Of a stretch of 64,000 bases of DNA, positions 6,103 through 14,569 are shown piece by piece. The translations under genes and the position numbers were made by a program. This DNA is from Planctomycetota bacterium (GTDB lineage Bacteria > Planctomycetota > UBA8742 > UBA2392), in NCBI GenBank assembly GCA_015075515.1, contig JABTUE010000002.1, positions 1 through 64,000 of the forward strand, given 5' to 3'. Under the pieces are notes generated by a model, which was not told the DNA's origin, searched no databases, and was given only the letters and a program-made list of their open reading frames with translations. Numbering within the stretch: position 1 is the stretch's first letter; each line of letters begins with the position of its first letter.

Positions 6103-8754
6103 CTACTGGTTGCGGTCAATGTTGGGCTGGGGTGCGCCGGCGCCGTCGTTGGTCTGCAGCAGGCTGCCGGTGTCTTCAATGACGCCCTGGCCGCTGTTGC
6201 CGGCCAGGTCAATCACGATGCTGCCGGCCGGGCCGTTGGGACCTCCGCCGTTGGCACGGACAATGGCCGTGGAAGTGAACCTCGCGCTGAACTCGTCGCC
6301 GTCACCGATTGCAATGTTTCCGCCCAGGGCACCCTGCGGGCTGGCGGCGGCGCTGCTGGCCCCGCCGTTGCAGGAAATCGTGCCCGAGATGACAAAGCGC
6401 GTGTTGGCCTGGCCCCGCAGGGTCACGGTTCCGCCGATGGCCGCCGAAACCGACAGGTCGGCTCCGTCAAACAACAGATTGCCGGACACTGTCACGTCGC
6501 AGAACGCGGCCTCGATGAGCGCCGTGCCGCCCTGGCCGCCGCTGCCCGTACCGCCGCCGCGACCGCCGCGCCCGTCCACGTCGGCGCCGAACCAGATACT
6601 CTCGGTCACGTTGACAATGAAAAGCTGGCCGCCGGCGCCGCCATTAGCGTTGCCGGAACCGGTCGAGCCGGCACCACCGGAGATGTTGAACGTGCCGCCG
6701 TTGACGCGCACCTGCGTTGCGTACATTTCAATGGCGGGGCCGAAGTTCGCGCTAGAGGATCCGGATCCACCCAGCCCGGCCACGCTGCTGCCGCCGCGCA
6801 GATCTACCGCCAGGTTGTTGGTTTCAAGCAGCAGGAACACGTTGCCGTCCACCACAAAAGTGCCGCCGAAACCGGCTGCACCGGCCCCCGCAGCGTTGCC
6901 TCCACGGCCGGTAACACTCCCGCTAAGGCGCAATTGGCCCCGGTTGGCGCTGAAGTATGTGCGGCCGCCGCGACCCGCGTCACCGTCGGTGCCTGTGCCG
7001 CCGCTGTTGATCACGGACAACTCGATGTCGGCTGTCACGTTGTTGCCGTAGACATACAGCCCGCCGCCAATTCCGGCGTCGCCCGTGGACGACGCGTTTC
7101 CGCCAGTCAGGTTGGCCTGAATGGTGAAGTCACTGCGGTCGCTGCCGCCCAGATACACATAGACGCCGCCGCCATTGCCCGAGGTGCCCCCCCCACTGCC
7201 GCCGCGCGATGTGATATTGAAGGTCGTATCCGTAATCGCCTCGCCGTAACCCGAATACACGCCGAACACATGGTCGTTTCCGGACTGCGAACCATTGCCG
7301 CCGTCACTGCCGGTACCGTTGCCGCCATCGGCAACAAACGTGGCCTGGACGTTGCGCATCTCGGCATAGCTGTGGCAATAGCAGGCACCCGCGTCGCCGC
7401 CATTATTGGCGCCATTGCCACCGTTGGTCTGACCGTCCACCAGCACGTTGATCATCACCGCGCCGTCGGCGTAGACTTCTACCCTGCCACCGCGACCGCC
7501 GTTGCCGCTGCTGCCGTTGCCGCCGTTAGACGTGGCTTCCACGGCAAGTCCGAAAACACTTTCACCCTGCACGGATACCGCGCCGCCGTCGCTGCCGGTG
7601 GCGCCGTTGCCGCCGTTGGCCGTGCCCACCACGGCACCCTGAACCGTCAGACCAAGAATGTAGCAGCCGCCAGCGCCGGACGGCCCGCCCACAACCGTGG
7701 AACCGGCCCGCGTATCAAAGGCCACAAACACATCCAGAGGCCCGCTTGCCCGCAGGGAAAAGCTGCCACCCGAGCCGCCCGCGGCGCTGCCGAAGCCACC
7801 GTTGGTGCGAATGCCCCAGTCAAAGGGCATCAACGACGCCGGGTGCGCGTAAACCTCAATGTAACCGCCTGTGCCGCCAACGCTGCCTGCCGTGGTGTTG
7901 CCACCCGCCGCGTGCAGCACGCCCGGCCGCAGAACCACGTCACCGTACTGGGCCCACAGGCTGACGTTGCCTCCGTAGCCGGCCTGGTTCCCGCCGGTGG
8001 TGATGTCGTTGCCACGGGTGTTGATCGCACCTGCCACAATTACGCCGCCGCCGTAGGCATAGGCATAGAAGCCGCCGCCGTGGTAGGTGACGCTGGAATT
8101 GTAGCCGCTGAGATCCACCGCGCCGTCCACGGAAATCGCCGTGCCTGTGGACTGGGTGCTGATCAGGGCCAGGCTGACGCTGTGATCTGTGGTGCGCACG
8201 CCGTTGACCGGTCCGTCCAGACGGATGTAGTCGCCGGGGTTGTTGGCGACAATGCGAACGGTGACGATGCCAGACGGGGCGCCGGAAAGGTCCAGTATCA
8301 CGCCCGAGGGCAGAAAGAAATCCTGGCCGTACAGGTCAATCACCACCTGGTTCGCGGTAACTGCCGTCTGGGCCGGCGCCACGGCAATCAGCTCGGCATA
8401 GGTCACCGAACCGCCGCCCAGCGCTGCCGCGGTCAGAATGTTGTTGTCAATCGCGGGCCGGCTGCGGCCGTCGTCGCGCATCACGCGACCGCGCTCAGCG
8501 GAAATCGAAAGACTGCCCGCGTTGCCGGCGTTGCCGGAGCCGTTGTTCGTGCCGCCTTCGGTATTAATCGCAATCGGCATGCCGGTCAGCGTCGGCCGCG
8601 CCGTCGGCACCTGCGGGTAAATAACGCCGGCCGTGCCGCCGCCGCCCTTCTTCTTGTCGTCGTCGCTGCAGCCGCCGAGCACAAGCCCGGCCGAAACCAC
8701 CGCCGCCAGCAAGCCAAACTTCATTTCGCGCGTGCCAAAGCAATCACTGAACAT
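6103..8754 (-). CDS. Large glycine/asparagine-rich surface lipoprotein, probable beta-helix
   Basis: An 883-residue exported protein with a lipoprotein signal: a short N-terminus, the hydrophobic run MKFGLLAAVVSAGLVL and the lipobox LVLGGC followed by DDDKKK. The mature protein is almost entirely Gly/Ser/Asn/Thr-rich, with dozens of GGNG, GGSG and GGxGG turns at irregular spacing of about 20-30 residues. This pattern is typical of right-handed parallel beta-helix or filamentous surface proteins. No enzymatic motif is visible. ATG 8754 has a GGAGG three to four bases upstream; ATG 8724, directly before the hydrophobic core, is an alternative without a visible ribosome site. Downstream of pdxA on the same strand. 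Expected at the outer membrane or cell surface; function unknown. Confidence 0.72.
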   Translation of the reverse strand: MFSDCFGTREMKFGLLAAVVSAGLVLGGCSDDDKKKGGGGTAGVIYPQVPTARPTLTGMPIAINTEGGTNNGSGNAGNAGSLSISAERGRVMRDDGRSRPAIDNNILTAAALGGGSVTYAELIAVAPAQTAVTANQVVIDLYGQDFFLPSGVILDLSGAPSGIVTVRIVANNPGDYIRLDGPVNGVRTTDHSVSLALISTQSTGTAISVDGAVDLSGYNSSVTYHGGGFYAYAYGGGVIVAGAINTRGNDITTGGNQAGYGGNVSLWAQYGDVVLRPGVLHAAGGNTTAGSVGGTGGYIEVYAHPASLMPFDWGIRTNGGFGSAAGGSGGSFSLRASGPLDVFVAFDTRAGSTVVGGPSGAGGCYILGLTVQGAVVGTANGGNGATGSDGGAVSVQGESVFGLAVEATSNGGNGSSGNGGRGGRVEVYADGAVMINVLVDGQTNGGNGANNGGDAGACYCHSYAEMRNVQATFVADGGNGTGSDGGNGSQSGNDHVFGVYSGYGEAITDTTFNITSRGGSGGGTSGNGGGVYVYLGGSDRSDFTIQANLTGGNASSTGDAGIGGGLYVYGNNVTADIELSVINSGGTGTDGDAGRGGRTYFSANRGQLRLSGSVTGRGGNAAGAGAAGFGGTFVVDGNVFLLLETNNLAVDLRGGSSVAGLGGSGSSSANFGPAIEMYATQVRVNGGTFNISGGAGSTGSGNANGGAGGQLFIVNVTESIWFGADVDGRGGRGGGTGSGGQGGTALIEAAFCDVTVSGNLLFDGADLSVSAAIGGTVTLRGQANTRFVISGTISCNGGASSAAASPQGALGGNIAIGDGDEFSARFTSTAIVRANGGGPNGPAGSIVIDLAGNSGQGVIEDTGSLLQTNDGAGAPQPNIDRNQ

Positions 8755-8845
8755 GAGACCTCCGTGGGTGTTCTCAAGCAGTCTTCAGGTTGTTATTGAG
8801 CGTCCGGAGGTTTTAGCTGCCGGGCATCGGCCAACAACAAAAAAG

Positions 8846-9949
8846 TCACATGCGGCTGCCAGCGCGGGCGCGACGGGTGCTCAGCTCATGGGCCAGTTCC
8901 AGCGCCGCCGTCATCGCGCCTTCGTCGGCCTTGTGCTTGCCGGCAATATCAAACGCCGTGCCGTGGTCGGGGCTGGTGCGTACAATCGGCAGACCCAGGG
9001 TCAGGTTCACGCCTTCATCAAAGGCCAGCGTCTTGACCGGGATCAGCCCCTGGTCGTGGTACATGGCGACCACGGCGTCAAAGCGTCCCTTGCGCGCCAG
9101 GGCAAACACGGTGTCGGCCGAAAGCGGGCCTTCGACCTCCCAGCCGTCGCGGCGTGCGTCGTTAACCACAGGCCGGATCACTCGGCGGTCTTCGTGGCCG
9201 AACGTGTCGTCTTCGCCGGCGTGCGGGTTCAGGCCGCACACCGCCACGCGCGGGTTGCGCACGCCGAAATCCTGCAACAGCGCGTGCAGTGTCTTGTCCA
9301 GCGCGTTGCGTACCGCGCGCTTGGTCAGCAGTTTGGGCACCTCCTGCAGCGCCACGTGAATTGTGGCCAGGCTCACGCGCAGCCCGCCGCCCACCAGCAT
9401 CATCACCGGCTGGCGCACGTCGAAGTATTCGCCGAACATTTCGGTCTGGCCGGGAAAGGGAAACCCGGCCCTGGCGGCGTTGGCCTTGTGGATCGGCCCG
9501 GTACAGACGGCATCGGCAATGTCGCTGTGCAGCAGCTCGATCGCAGCCGAAAGGTACACCAGCGAGCGTTCGGCGCTGTGCCTGTCGCCGTGGCCGGGAC
9601 GGCAGGCATCTTCGTTGCGTTCGCCACAATCCAGAAAGATCGGGCGCCAGGGCTGGCCCTTTTCGGGCATCAGGTGGTGGTACAGATAGCCCGGATTGGC
9701 CACAAAATCGTCGCAGGGCACGATGTTGTAGGTGTGCATTGCCGACGGCTTGTCCAGATGGCGCGCGAACAGCACCGCGTCGCCCACCACAATCAGCGGC
9801 CGCTTTTCGAGAATTGCGTGCCGGCGCTGAAGGCGCCTGACAGCCTTGTGCGTGACTTCGGGGCCGATGCCGGCGGGGTCGCCGCTGGTCACCACCAGCG
9901 CATGGGCGACCTCGAACGTTTCGGCGTCTTTGGGTTTGCGGGCGGTCAC
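8846..9949 (-). CDS. pdxA: 4-hydroxythreonine-4-phosphate dehydrogenase PdxA
   Basis: NAD-dependent oxidation of 4-phosphohydroxy-L-threonine in DXP-dependent pyridoxal phosphate synthesis; cytoplasmic, 367 residues. Family motifs are visible: TSGDPAGIGPEV at the N-terminus, TGPIHKA in the middle, FGHED, and AMYHDQGLIP carrying a metal-binding histidine, then LGLPIVRTSPDHGTA. The start is GTG 9949, which overlaps the TGA of the vWA gene (9946-9948) as GTGA and has GGAGG at suitable distance, so translation is probably coupled. A longer open frame upstream of this GTG is a shadow of the vWA gene. Slightly longer than E. coli PdxA (329), mainly in loops. No other pdx gene is in the window. Members of this family can also act on related hydroxy-threonate phosphates. 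Confidence 0.9.
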   Translation of the reverse strand: MTARKPKDAETFEVAHALVVTSGDPAGIGPEVTHKAVRRLQRRHAILEKRPLIVVGDAVLFARHLDKPSAMHTYNIVPCDDFVANPGYLYHHLMPEKGQPWRPIFLDCGERNEDACRPGHGDRHSAERSLVYLSAAIELLHSDIADAVCTGPIHKANAARAGFPFPGQTEMFGEYFDVRQPVMMLVGGGLRVSLATIHVALQEVPKLLTKRAVRNALDKTLHALLQDFGVRNPRVAVCGLNPHAGEDDTFGHEDRRVIRPVVNDARRDGWEVEGPLSADTVFALARKGRFDAVVAMYHDQGLIPVKTLAFDEGVNLTLGLPIVRTSPDHGTAFDIAGKHKADEGAMTAALELAHELSTRRARAGSRM

Positions 9950-12429
9950 TGGCGCCTCCGTGCCGCGCGCTCCAGCGGCAGAAGCGCGAAAAACAGCCCC
10001 AGCAGCAGCGCCATTACGTGCCACGCCGGGCGGCGCTGCGCCGGCAGGGGCTGGCGCGCGACCACCGGCACCGCCGCGGGTACCGTTGCCAACACACGGG
10101 CCGGTGCGGGCGCAGCGGCCCCGGCCTCGATGTATACATCGCCCAGATTGCGCACCCCGGCGGCGGTGTGTTCCAGAATCTCCCAGGCGCCCGGCGCAAG
10201 CTCCGCCGGCGCGCGCAGCAGGCCGTCGGACAGTTCCAGGGCGAGTTCCCGTCCGCCTTGGTCGCGCGCCGTCCAGCGCGCGCCCTCGACTATATCCAGC
10301 AGCCGGATGCCGCCCGAACCGGCCCTGACCAGTGCCAGATCGGGCACTTCGCGCGGTGTCAGCCAGCGCACGGACGACGCGAACACGCCACCGAACTCGG
10401 CCCACGAAGCCACTTCACCAAGGTCTTCGGCCCGCGTGCCCGCCGACCAGAACGCGCAGCGCCCCAGCCCGAACGACCGGAACGCCAGGCCGGCGGGGTC
10501 GGCCGGCGCGTCAATCGCCAGCGCCACGGCGGATTCCGACAGCACTTCGTGGCGCGCGTACCACTGCACGCGCGGCGACTGTGTGCCGATCTCGGGCCCG
10601 AACAGCGACAGACCCAGCGGCGCGGCCCTGATCGGCCAGGTACCCTTGAGAGCATCCACTTTGGGCGGCTCCTTTTCGCGCCGGGCCAGATCTTCGAGTT
10701 TGCGGCGGCGCTCGGCCTCTTCGCGGGCCTTCTTTTCATCAAACAGCCGGAACGCCGTCGAAACGCTGTTCACAAAGATCGCGTTGGCCTTGCCCGCGTC
10801 TTCGGGACTGGCAGCGATGAACGCGAACTGGGGCTGGGTGGCCAGGTCGCGAATTACCGCCTGGGCGCCGGCCGAACCCAGATCGCCGGCGAACTCCTCA
10901 CCAATGCCGATTGCCACAATGTTCACGCCGCCGCGCACGGCACGGTCGCGCAGGTCCGAATGGCGCAGGCCGGCGGCGGCGTTGGCGGGCCGGTCGGCGC
11001 CGTCGGTCAGCAGAATGATCATTTTGACCGCCGCCGGCTCTTTCTCGATCACATCCAGCGCGGCCTTTACCGCCGCGTAGATGTCGGTGTTGTACATGGC
11101 TTCGTCATAGATGTTGTCGCTTTCGGCACGGCGCAACTGCGCGGCCAAAACGTTTTCGCGGTCGTGGTCAAAAAATACGCGCGGCTTGTGCAGCCAGTTC
11201 TGGCTGAGCGTGAAAGTCATGACCGACGCGCGGGCATCCAGCGACAGCCTGGCCATGGATTCCAGCACGCCGCGCGTCGCCACCTGCCAGCGCGTCTGGC
11301 GCGTGTTGCCAATAAACGCGTTCATGCTGTTGGAACGATCCAGCACGTAGCACACGCTGACTTTGGCTATTTCTTCGATTGTCGGCTGTTCGCTGACCGG
11401 CGGGTCTTCGGGCTTGTCGGGCACGGACTCGGCAATCAGGCGCACAGGCAGCAACGCACGCACGTCGTCGGCCAGATAGGCCGGCGGCACATGGCGCGCG
11501 CCGTCGCCGGTGACAAACAGGCCGCCGCCGCGACCCACCCAAGCCGCCAGATCAAACGACTGCGCGGTGCTGAGCCGGTACAGTGCCAGCACGCTGGTCA
11601 CACAAACCCGGGCGCTGGCCGCGTGCCCGGCGTCGAACTCGGCCACACCACAACGCAGGTGCGCAAAATCCGGCGTCAGGCGCTGCACATCGGCGGTCTG
11701 GCGGTCATCCAGCCCCAGCATCAGCAGCGCGGGCCGTTTGCCCACGCGCAGCACATGGCCCATGCCGCGGCCATTGAGTTCGGCCTCGACCACATGCCTG
11801 CCCTCGTCCAGCGGGCCGGGATCAGCCAGCCATCTGTCGCCCACGCGCCGCGCCTCCAGCGGCCGGCCATCCAGCATGATTCGCGCCGGCGCGTCACCCA
11901 GCACGCGCAGCGCGACCTGCACCGGTTCGCCGGGTTGCACATGGCGCGGGGCGTCAAGGCCCAACAGCGCCGGGGCCGCGGCTGTGCCGGCGCGTTCGGG
12001 CGCGGTGTGCTCTACGGCGACACCCAGCCCCCCCAGCGCCGCCATCGTCGCCCGGGCGGCATCAAAGTCGCCATGAACAACGCACCGCTGCGGCGGCGCC
12101 GGTGTTTCCAGCGCGTGACGCACGCGCGCCACAAACACGTCGGGCGACTCGCGGAAGTCTGTGGTGTTGTCCCGCGGCGGTGCGGGCGCAAGCAGCAGAC
12201 GCCAGGTTCCGCCCGGCCGCGGCGCCGGCTCGGGCTCGGGCAGGTGATACGGCCCGGCCAGCACCAGCCCCAGCGCCAGCACGCCCGCGCCGCGCAATGC
12301 AAACGCCATTGCCCGCGAACGCGCGGCGTGCCGCCGGCCGGCCAGAGCAGCCACGGCGCAGACAGCCACGATCGCCGCGGCCAGCCACAGCGGCGTTGTG
12401 CTTTCCAGCAACAGGCGGCCTGTACCCAT
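9946..12429 (-). CDS. Membrane-anchored von Willebrand factor A domain protein
   Basis: An 827-residue membrane protein. Two hydrophobic segments lie at the N-terminus (about 13-30 and 43-59) and one at the C-terminus (about 803-820), with a large region between them. The vWA domain starts near residue 357; its MIDAS metal site DRSNS (Asp364, Ser366, Ser368) is intact, and a second acidic element LLTDGADRP follows. The segment before it (LLMLGLDDRQ, GGGLFVTGDG) resembles the class I glutamine-amidotransferase-like fold often fused to vWA in BatA-like proteins. These proteins usually scaffold protein complexes near the membrane; no partner is known. The stop overlaps the pdxA start. Starts at ATG 12429 after AGAGGG, divergent from asnS. 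Confidence 0.78.
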   Translation of the reverse strand: MGTGRLLLESTTPLWLAAAIVAVCAVAALAGRRHAARSRAMAFALRGAGVLALGLVLAGPYHLPEPEPAPRPGGTWRLLLAPAPPRDNTTDFRESPDVFVARVRHALETPAPPQRCVVHGDFDAARATMAALGGLGVAVEHTAPERAGTAAAPALLGLDAPRHVQPGEPVQVALRVLGDAPARIMLDGRPLEARRVGDRWLADPGPLDEGRHVVEAELNGRGMGHVLRVGKRPALLMLGLDDRQTADVQRLTPDFAHLRCGVAEFDAGHAASARVCVTSVLALYRLSTAQSFDLAAWVGRGGGLFVTGDGARHVPPAYLADDVRALLPVRLIAESVPDKPEDPPVSEQPTIEEIAKVSVCYVLDRSNSMNAFIGNTRQTRWQVATRGVLESMARLSLDARASVMTFTLSQNWLHKPRVFFDHDRENVLAAQLRRAESDNIYDEAMYNTDIYAAVKAALDVIEKEPAAVKMIILLTDGADRPANAAAGLRHSDLRDRAVRGGVNIVAIGIGEEFAGDLGSAGAQAVIRDLATQPQFAFIAASPEDAGKANAIFVNSVSTAFRLFDEKKAREEAERRRKLEDLARREKEPPKVDALKGTWPIRAAPLGLSLFGPEIGTQSPRVQWYARHEVLSESAVALAIDAPADPAGLAFRSFGLGRCAFWSAGTRAEDLGEVASWAEFGGVFASSVRWLTPREVPDLALVRAGSGGIRLLDIVEGARWTARDQGGRELALELSDGLLRAPAELAPGAWEILEHTAAGVRNLGDVYIEAGAAAPAPARVLATVPAAVPVVARQPLPAQRRPAWHVMALLLGLFFALLPLERAARRRQ

Positions 12430-12439
12430 GCCCTCTCGC

Positions 12440-12468
12440 TTGTTCGCGCGTCACGGCCCGTGCATAGT
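12440..12468 (+). promoter_or_regulatory. Candidate sigma-70 promoter of asnS
   Basis: TTGTTC (12440-12445), a 17-base spacer and CATAGT (12463-12468) sit 24 bases before the asnS start codon, in the 63-base divergent gap with the vWA gene. The spacing is ideal and four of six bases match in each box or nearly so. Not tested. Confidence 0.4.
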
Positions 12469-12492
12469 GGCCCGTCCATTCAAGGACACGCC

Positions 12493-13845
12493 ATGGCCAG
12501 TGTACCGGTAAACGAACTCAAGCAACACATCGGCAAACAGGTTGAACTGCGCGGCTGGTTGTACAACCGGCGCGGCAGCGGAAAGCTGCTGTTTCTTCAA
12601 TTCCGTGACGGCACCGGCCTGGTGCAGGTCGTGGTCGGCAAGGCCGACGTGCCCGAACCGGTGTTCGAAACCGCCCGGCGCATCGGTAATGAAAGCAGCA
12701 TCATCATTACCGGTCTGGTCAAGGAAGACACCCGCAGCAGCCTGGGCGTCGAGGTACAGGCCAGTGATCTGCACGTGATCCAGGAAGTGCACGATTATCC
12801 GATCCAGATCACCGAAGACGTGCCGAACATTGACAAGCTTCTGGACCAGCGCCACCTGTGGGTGCGTTCGCGCCGGCCGCACGCGATTCTGCGCGTGCGC
12901 AGCGAGGTGATCCAGGCAATCCGCGATTTCTACTACAACAAGGGCTACGTGCTGTTTGACGCGCCGATGTTTACGCCCGCAAGCTGCGAGGGCACCAGCA
13001 CGCTGTTTGAAGTACCGTACTTTGACAGCACGGCGTACCTGAGCCAGAGCGGCCAGTTGTACGGCGAAGCCGGCGCCATGGCTTTTGGCAAGGTGGTGGT
13101 GTTCGGCCCCACTTTCCGGGCCGAGAAGTCCAAGACCCGCCGCCACCTGACCGAGTTCTGGATGGTCGAGCCCGAGGTGGCGTTTCTGGAACTCGACGGC
13201 GTGATGGACCTGGCCGAAGAACAGGTTCGCTATGTCGTGGGCCGCGCCCTGGAACGCTGCAAGGAAGACCTCAAGGTGCTCCAGCGCGACACCACGCTGC
13301 TGGAACAGGTGGCACGTCCGTTTCCGCGTGTCAGCTATGACGACGTGCAGGTGCTGTTGCAGAAACTCAAGGCCGAATACGCCGCCAGCAGCGACCCGGA
13401 GCTTCAGAAACTGGCCAAGGACATTCTCAAGGGCGGTCTCGGCGATGACCTGGGTGCCGCCGACGAAACGGCAATCGGGCTGCACTTCAAGCAGTGCGTG
13501 ATGATCCACCGCTACCCGCGCCACGTGAAAGCCTTCTATATGAAGAAGGACCCCCAGAACGCCGAGCGCGCCCTGTGCGTGGACGTGATCGCGCCCGAAG
13601 GCGTGGGCGAAATCATCGGCGGCAGCCAGCGCGAGGATTCGCTGGAAGAACTGTTGTCACAGATCGAAAAACACAAAATCCCGATGGAAAGCATCAACTG
13701 GTTTGTTGACCTCAGGCGTTACGGAAGTGTCCCCCACGGCGGTTTCGGAATGGGCGTGGAACGTTGCGTGCAGTGGATCACCGGCTGCCAGCACGTGCGC
13801 GAGACCATTCCGTTCCCGCGCACCATTTACCGCCTGAACCCGTAA
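12493..13845 (+). CDS. asnS: Asparaginyl-tRNA synthetase
   Basis: Class IIb aminoacyl-tRNA synthetase charging tRNA-Asn with asparagine; 450 residues, typical for bacterial AsnRS. An N-terminal OB-fold anticodon-binding domain (about 1-100, RGWLYNRRGSGKLLFLQFRD) precedes the catalytic core. Motif 2 is seen at GPTFRAEKSKTRRHLTEFWM; the AsnRS-type signature IGGSQRE and motif 3 GFGMGVERCVQWITG follow. The ending RETIPFPRT is typical of AsnRS rather than AspRS. ATG 12493 follows AAGGA. Presence of AsnRS together with gatB two genes downstream means GatCAB is probably needed for Gln-tRNA formation, though this is inferred. Confidence 0.95.
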   Translation: MASVPVNELKQHIGKQVELRGWLYNRRGSGKLLFLQFRDGTGLVQVVVGKADVPEPVFETARRIGNESSIIITGLVKEDTRSSLGVEVQASDLHVIQEVHDYPIQITEDVPNIDKLLDQRHLWVRSRRPHAILRVRSEVIQAIRDFYYNKGYVLFDAPMFTPASCEGTSTLFEVPYFDSTAYLSQSGQLYGEAGAMAFGKVVVFGPTFRAEKSKTRRHLTEFWMVEPEVAFLELDGVMDLAEEQVRYVVGRALERCKEDLKVLQRDTTLLEQVARPFPRVSYDDVQVLLQKLKAEYAASSDPELQKLAKDILKGGLGDDLGAADETAIGLHFKQCVMIHRYPRHVKAFYMKKDPQNAERALCVDVIAPEGVGEIIGGSQREDSLEELLSQIEKHKIPMESINWFVDLRRYGSVPHGGFGMGVERCVQWITGCQHVRETIPFPRTIYRLNP

Positions 13846-13848
13846 ACC

Positions 13849-14526
13849 ATGCCCCGAGCCATCATCGTTGACTCCTACGAGATTCTGACCGACGAGGCCG
13901 CCCACGAACGCGAGGCGATCTCGAGCATCCGGCAGTTCGTGGCCCAGGCCGGCGTACGCGTGCCCGAAGCCGCCGTACAACAGGCCGAACAGTCCGCCGT
14001 AGACAGCTTTGCCCCGAACTTCTTTGAGGCCGTGATTTTCCGCCTGTGCAACCGCGACGTGGCCACGGCGCTGAAGGTCAGCGGCCAGTTCCGCAAGCTG
14101 CCGGTGCCGCCGCCCAAATTGCGGCCCGAAGGTCTGGAGATTCTCAAAACCTGCCGGCAACTGGGCTGGAAAATCGCCCTGGCGGCGGCGCCCCACGAAG
14201 AGATGGCCAAGGCGATGCAGAAGTCCGGCCACTGGGGCCTGATTGACGTCAAAGGCCCGCCGGCAGCCATGAAGATTGCCCTGCCGGACCCGCGCGTGAT
14301 TGAGTTTCTGGTCGGCGCGCTGGGCGTGATGCCCGCGGAATGTCTGGTGCTGGGCACACGCATGGACAACGACATACGCCCGGCCAACCTGCTGCACATG
14401 ACGGCGGTCCAGCTCAAGCAGGGGCGCTACGGCACGCGCCAGCAGCCCCGCGACCTCAAGGACGTGCCGGATTACCAGGCCGACGACGTGAAAGCCCTGC
14501 TGGCGCTTCTGCCCACGATTCAGTAG
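13849..14526 (+). CDS. Degenerate HAD-superfamily protein
   Basis: A 225-residue protein with the overall layout of a HAD phosphatase but altered catalytic motifs. The N-terminal strand reads AIIVDSYEIL, so the nucleophile position is kept as Asp8 but the second Asp of DxD is Tyr10. The region before motif IV reads KIALPDPRVIEFLVGALGV, where a lysine-Pro-Asp (KPDP) would be expected, and motif IV reads LGTRMDNDIRPANLLHM, with GD replaced by GT although the DND acidic patch is kept. It probably lacks normal phosphatase activity or uses an altered mechanism. It starts 3 bases after the asnS stop and ends 43 bases before gatB, so it is co-transcribed with translation genes. Confidence 0.68.
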   Translation: MPRAIIVDSYEILTDEAAHEREAISSIRQFVAQAGVRVPEAAVQQAEQSAVDSFAPNFFEAVIFRLCNRDVATALKVSGQFRKLPVPPPKLRPEGLEILKTCRQLGWKIALAAAPHEEMAKAMQKSGHWGLIDVKGPPAAMKIALPDPRVIEFLVGALGVMPAECLVLGTRMDNDIRPANLLHMTAVQLKQGRYGTRQQPRDLKDVPDYQADDVKALLALLPTIQ

Positions 14527-14569
14527 CGGCCCATTGCCCGCGACGCCGCCTTTGGCAATCATCCGGCCC

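Noticed and set aside
6091..8799. A 902-codon open frame on the plus strand opposite the glycine-rich lipoprotein gene.
   Set aside because: It is the GC-rich antisense shadow of a GGC-rich gene: Ala/Gly/Val/His-rich, with no motif, and the minus-strand protein has a real signal peptide and lipobox.
10018..12492. Long in-frame extension upstream of asnS.
   Set aside because: It lies opposite the vWA gene, is Arg/Gln/His-rich, and AsnRS begins naturally at ATG 12493 with AAGGA before it.
12430..12492. T-box leader before asnS.
   Set aside because: The gap is only 63 bases, too short for a T-box, and no such core sequence is visible.
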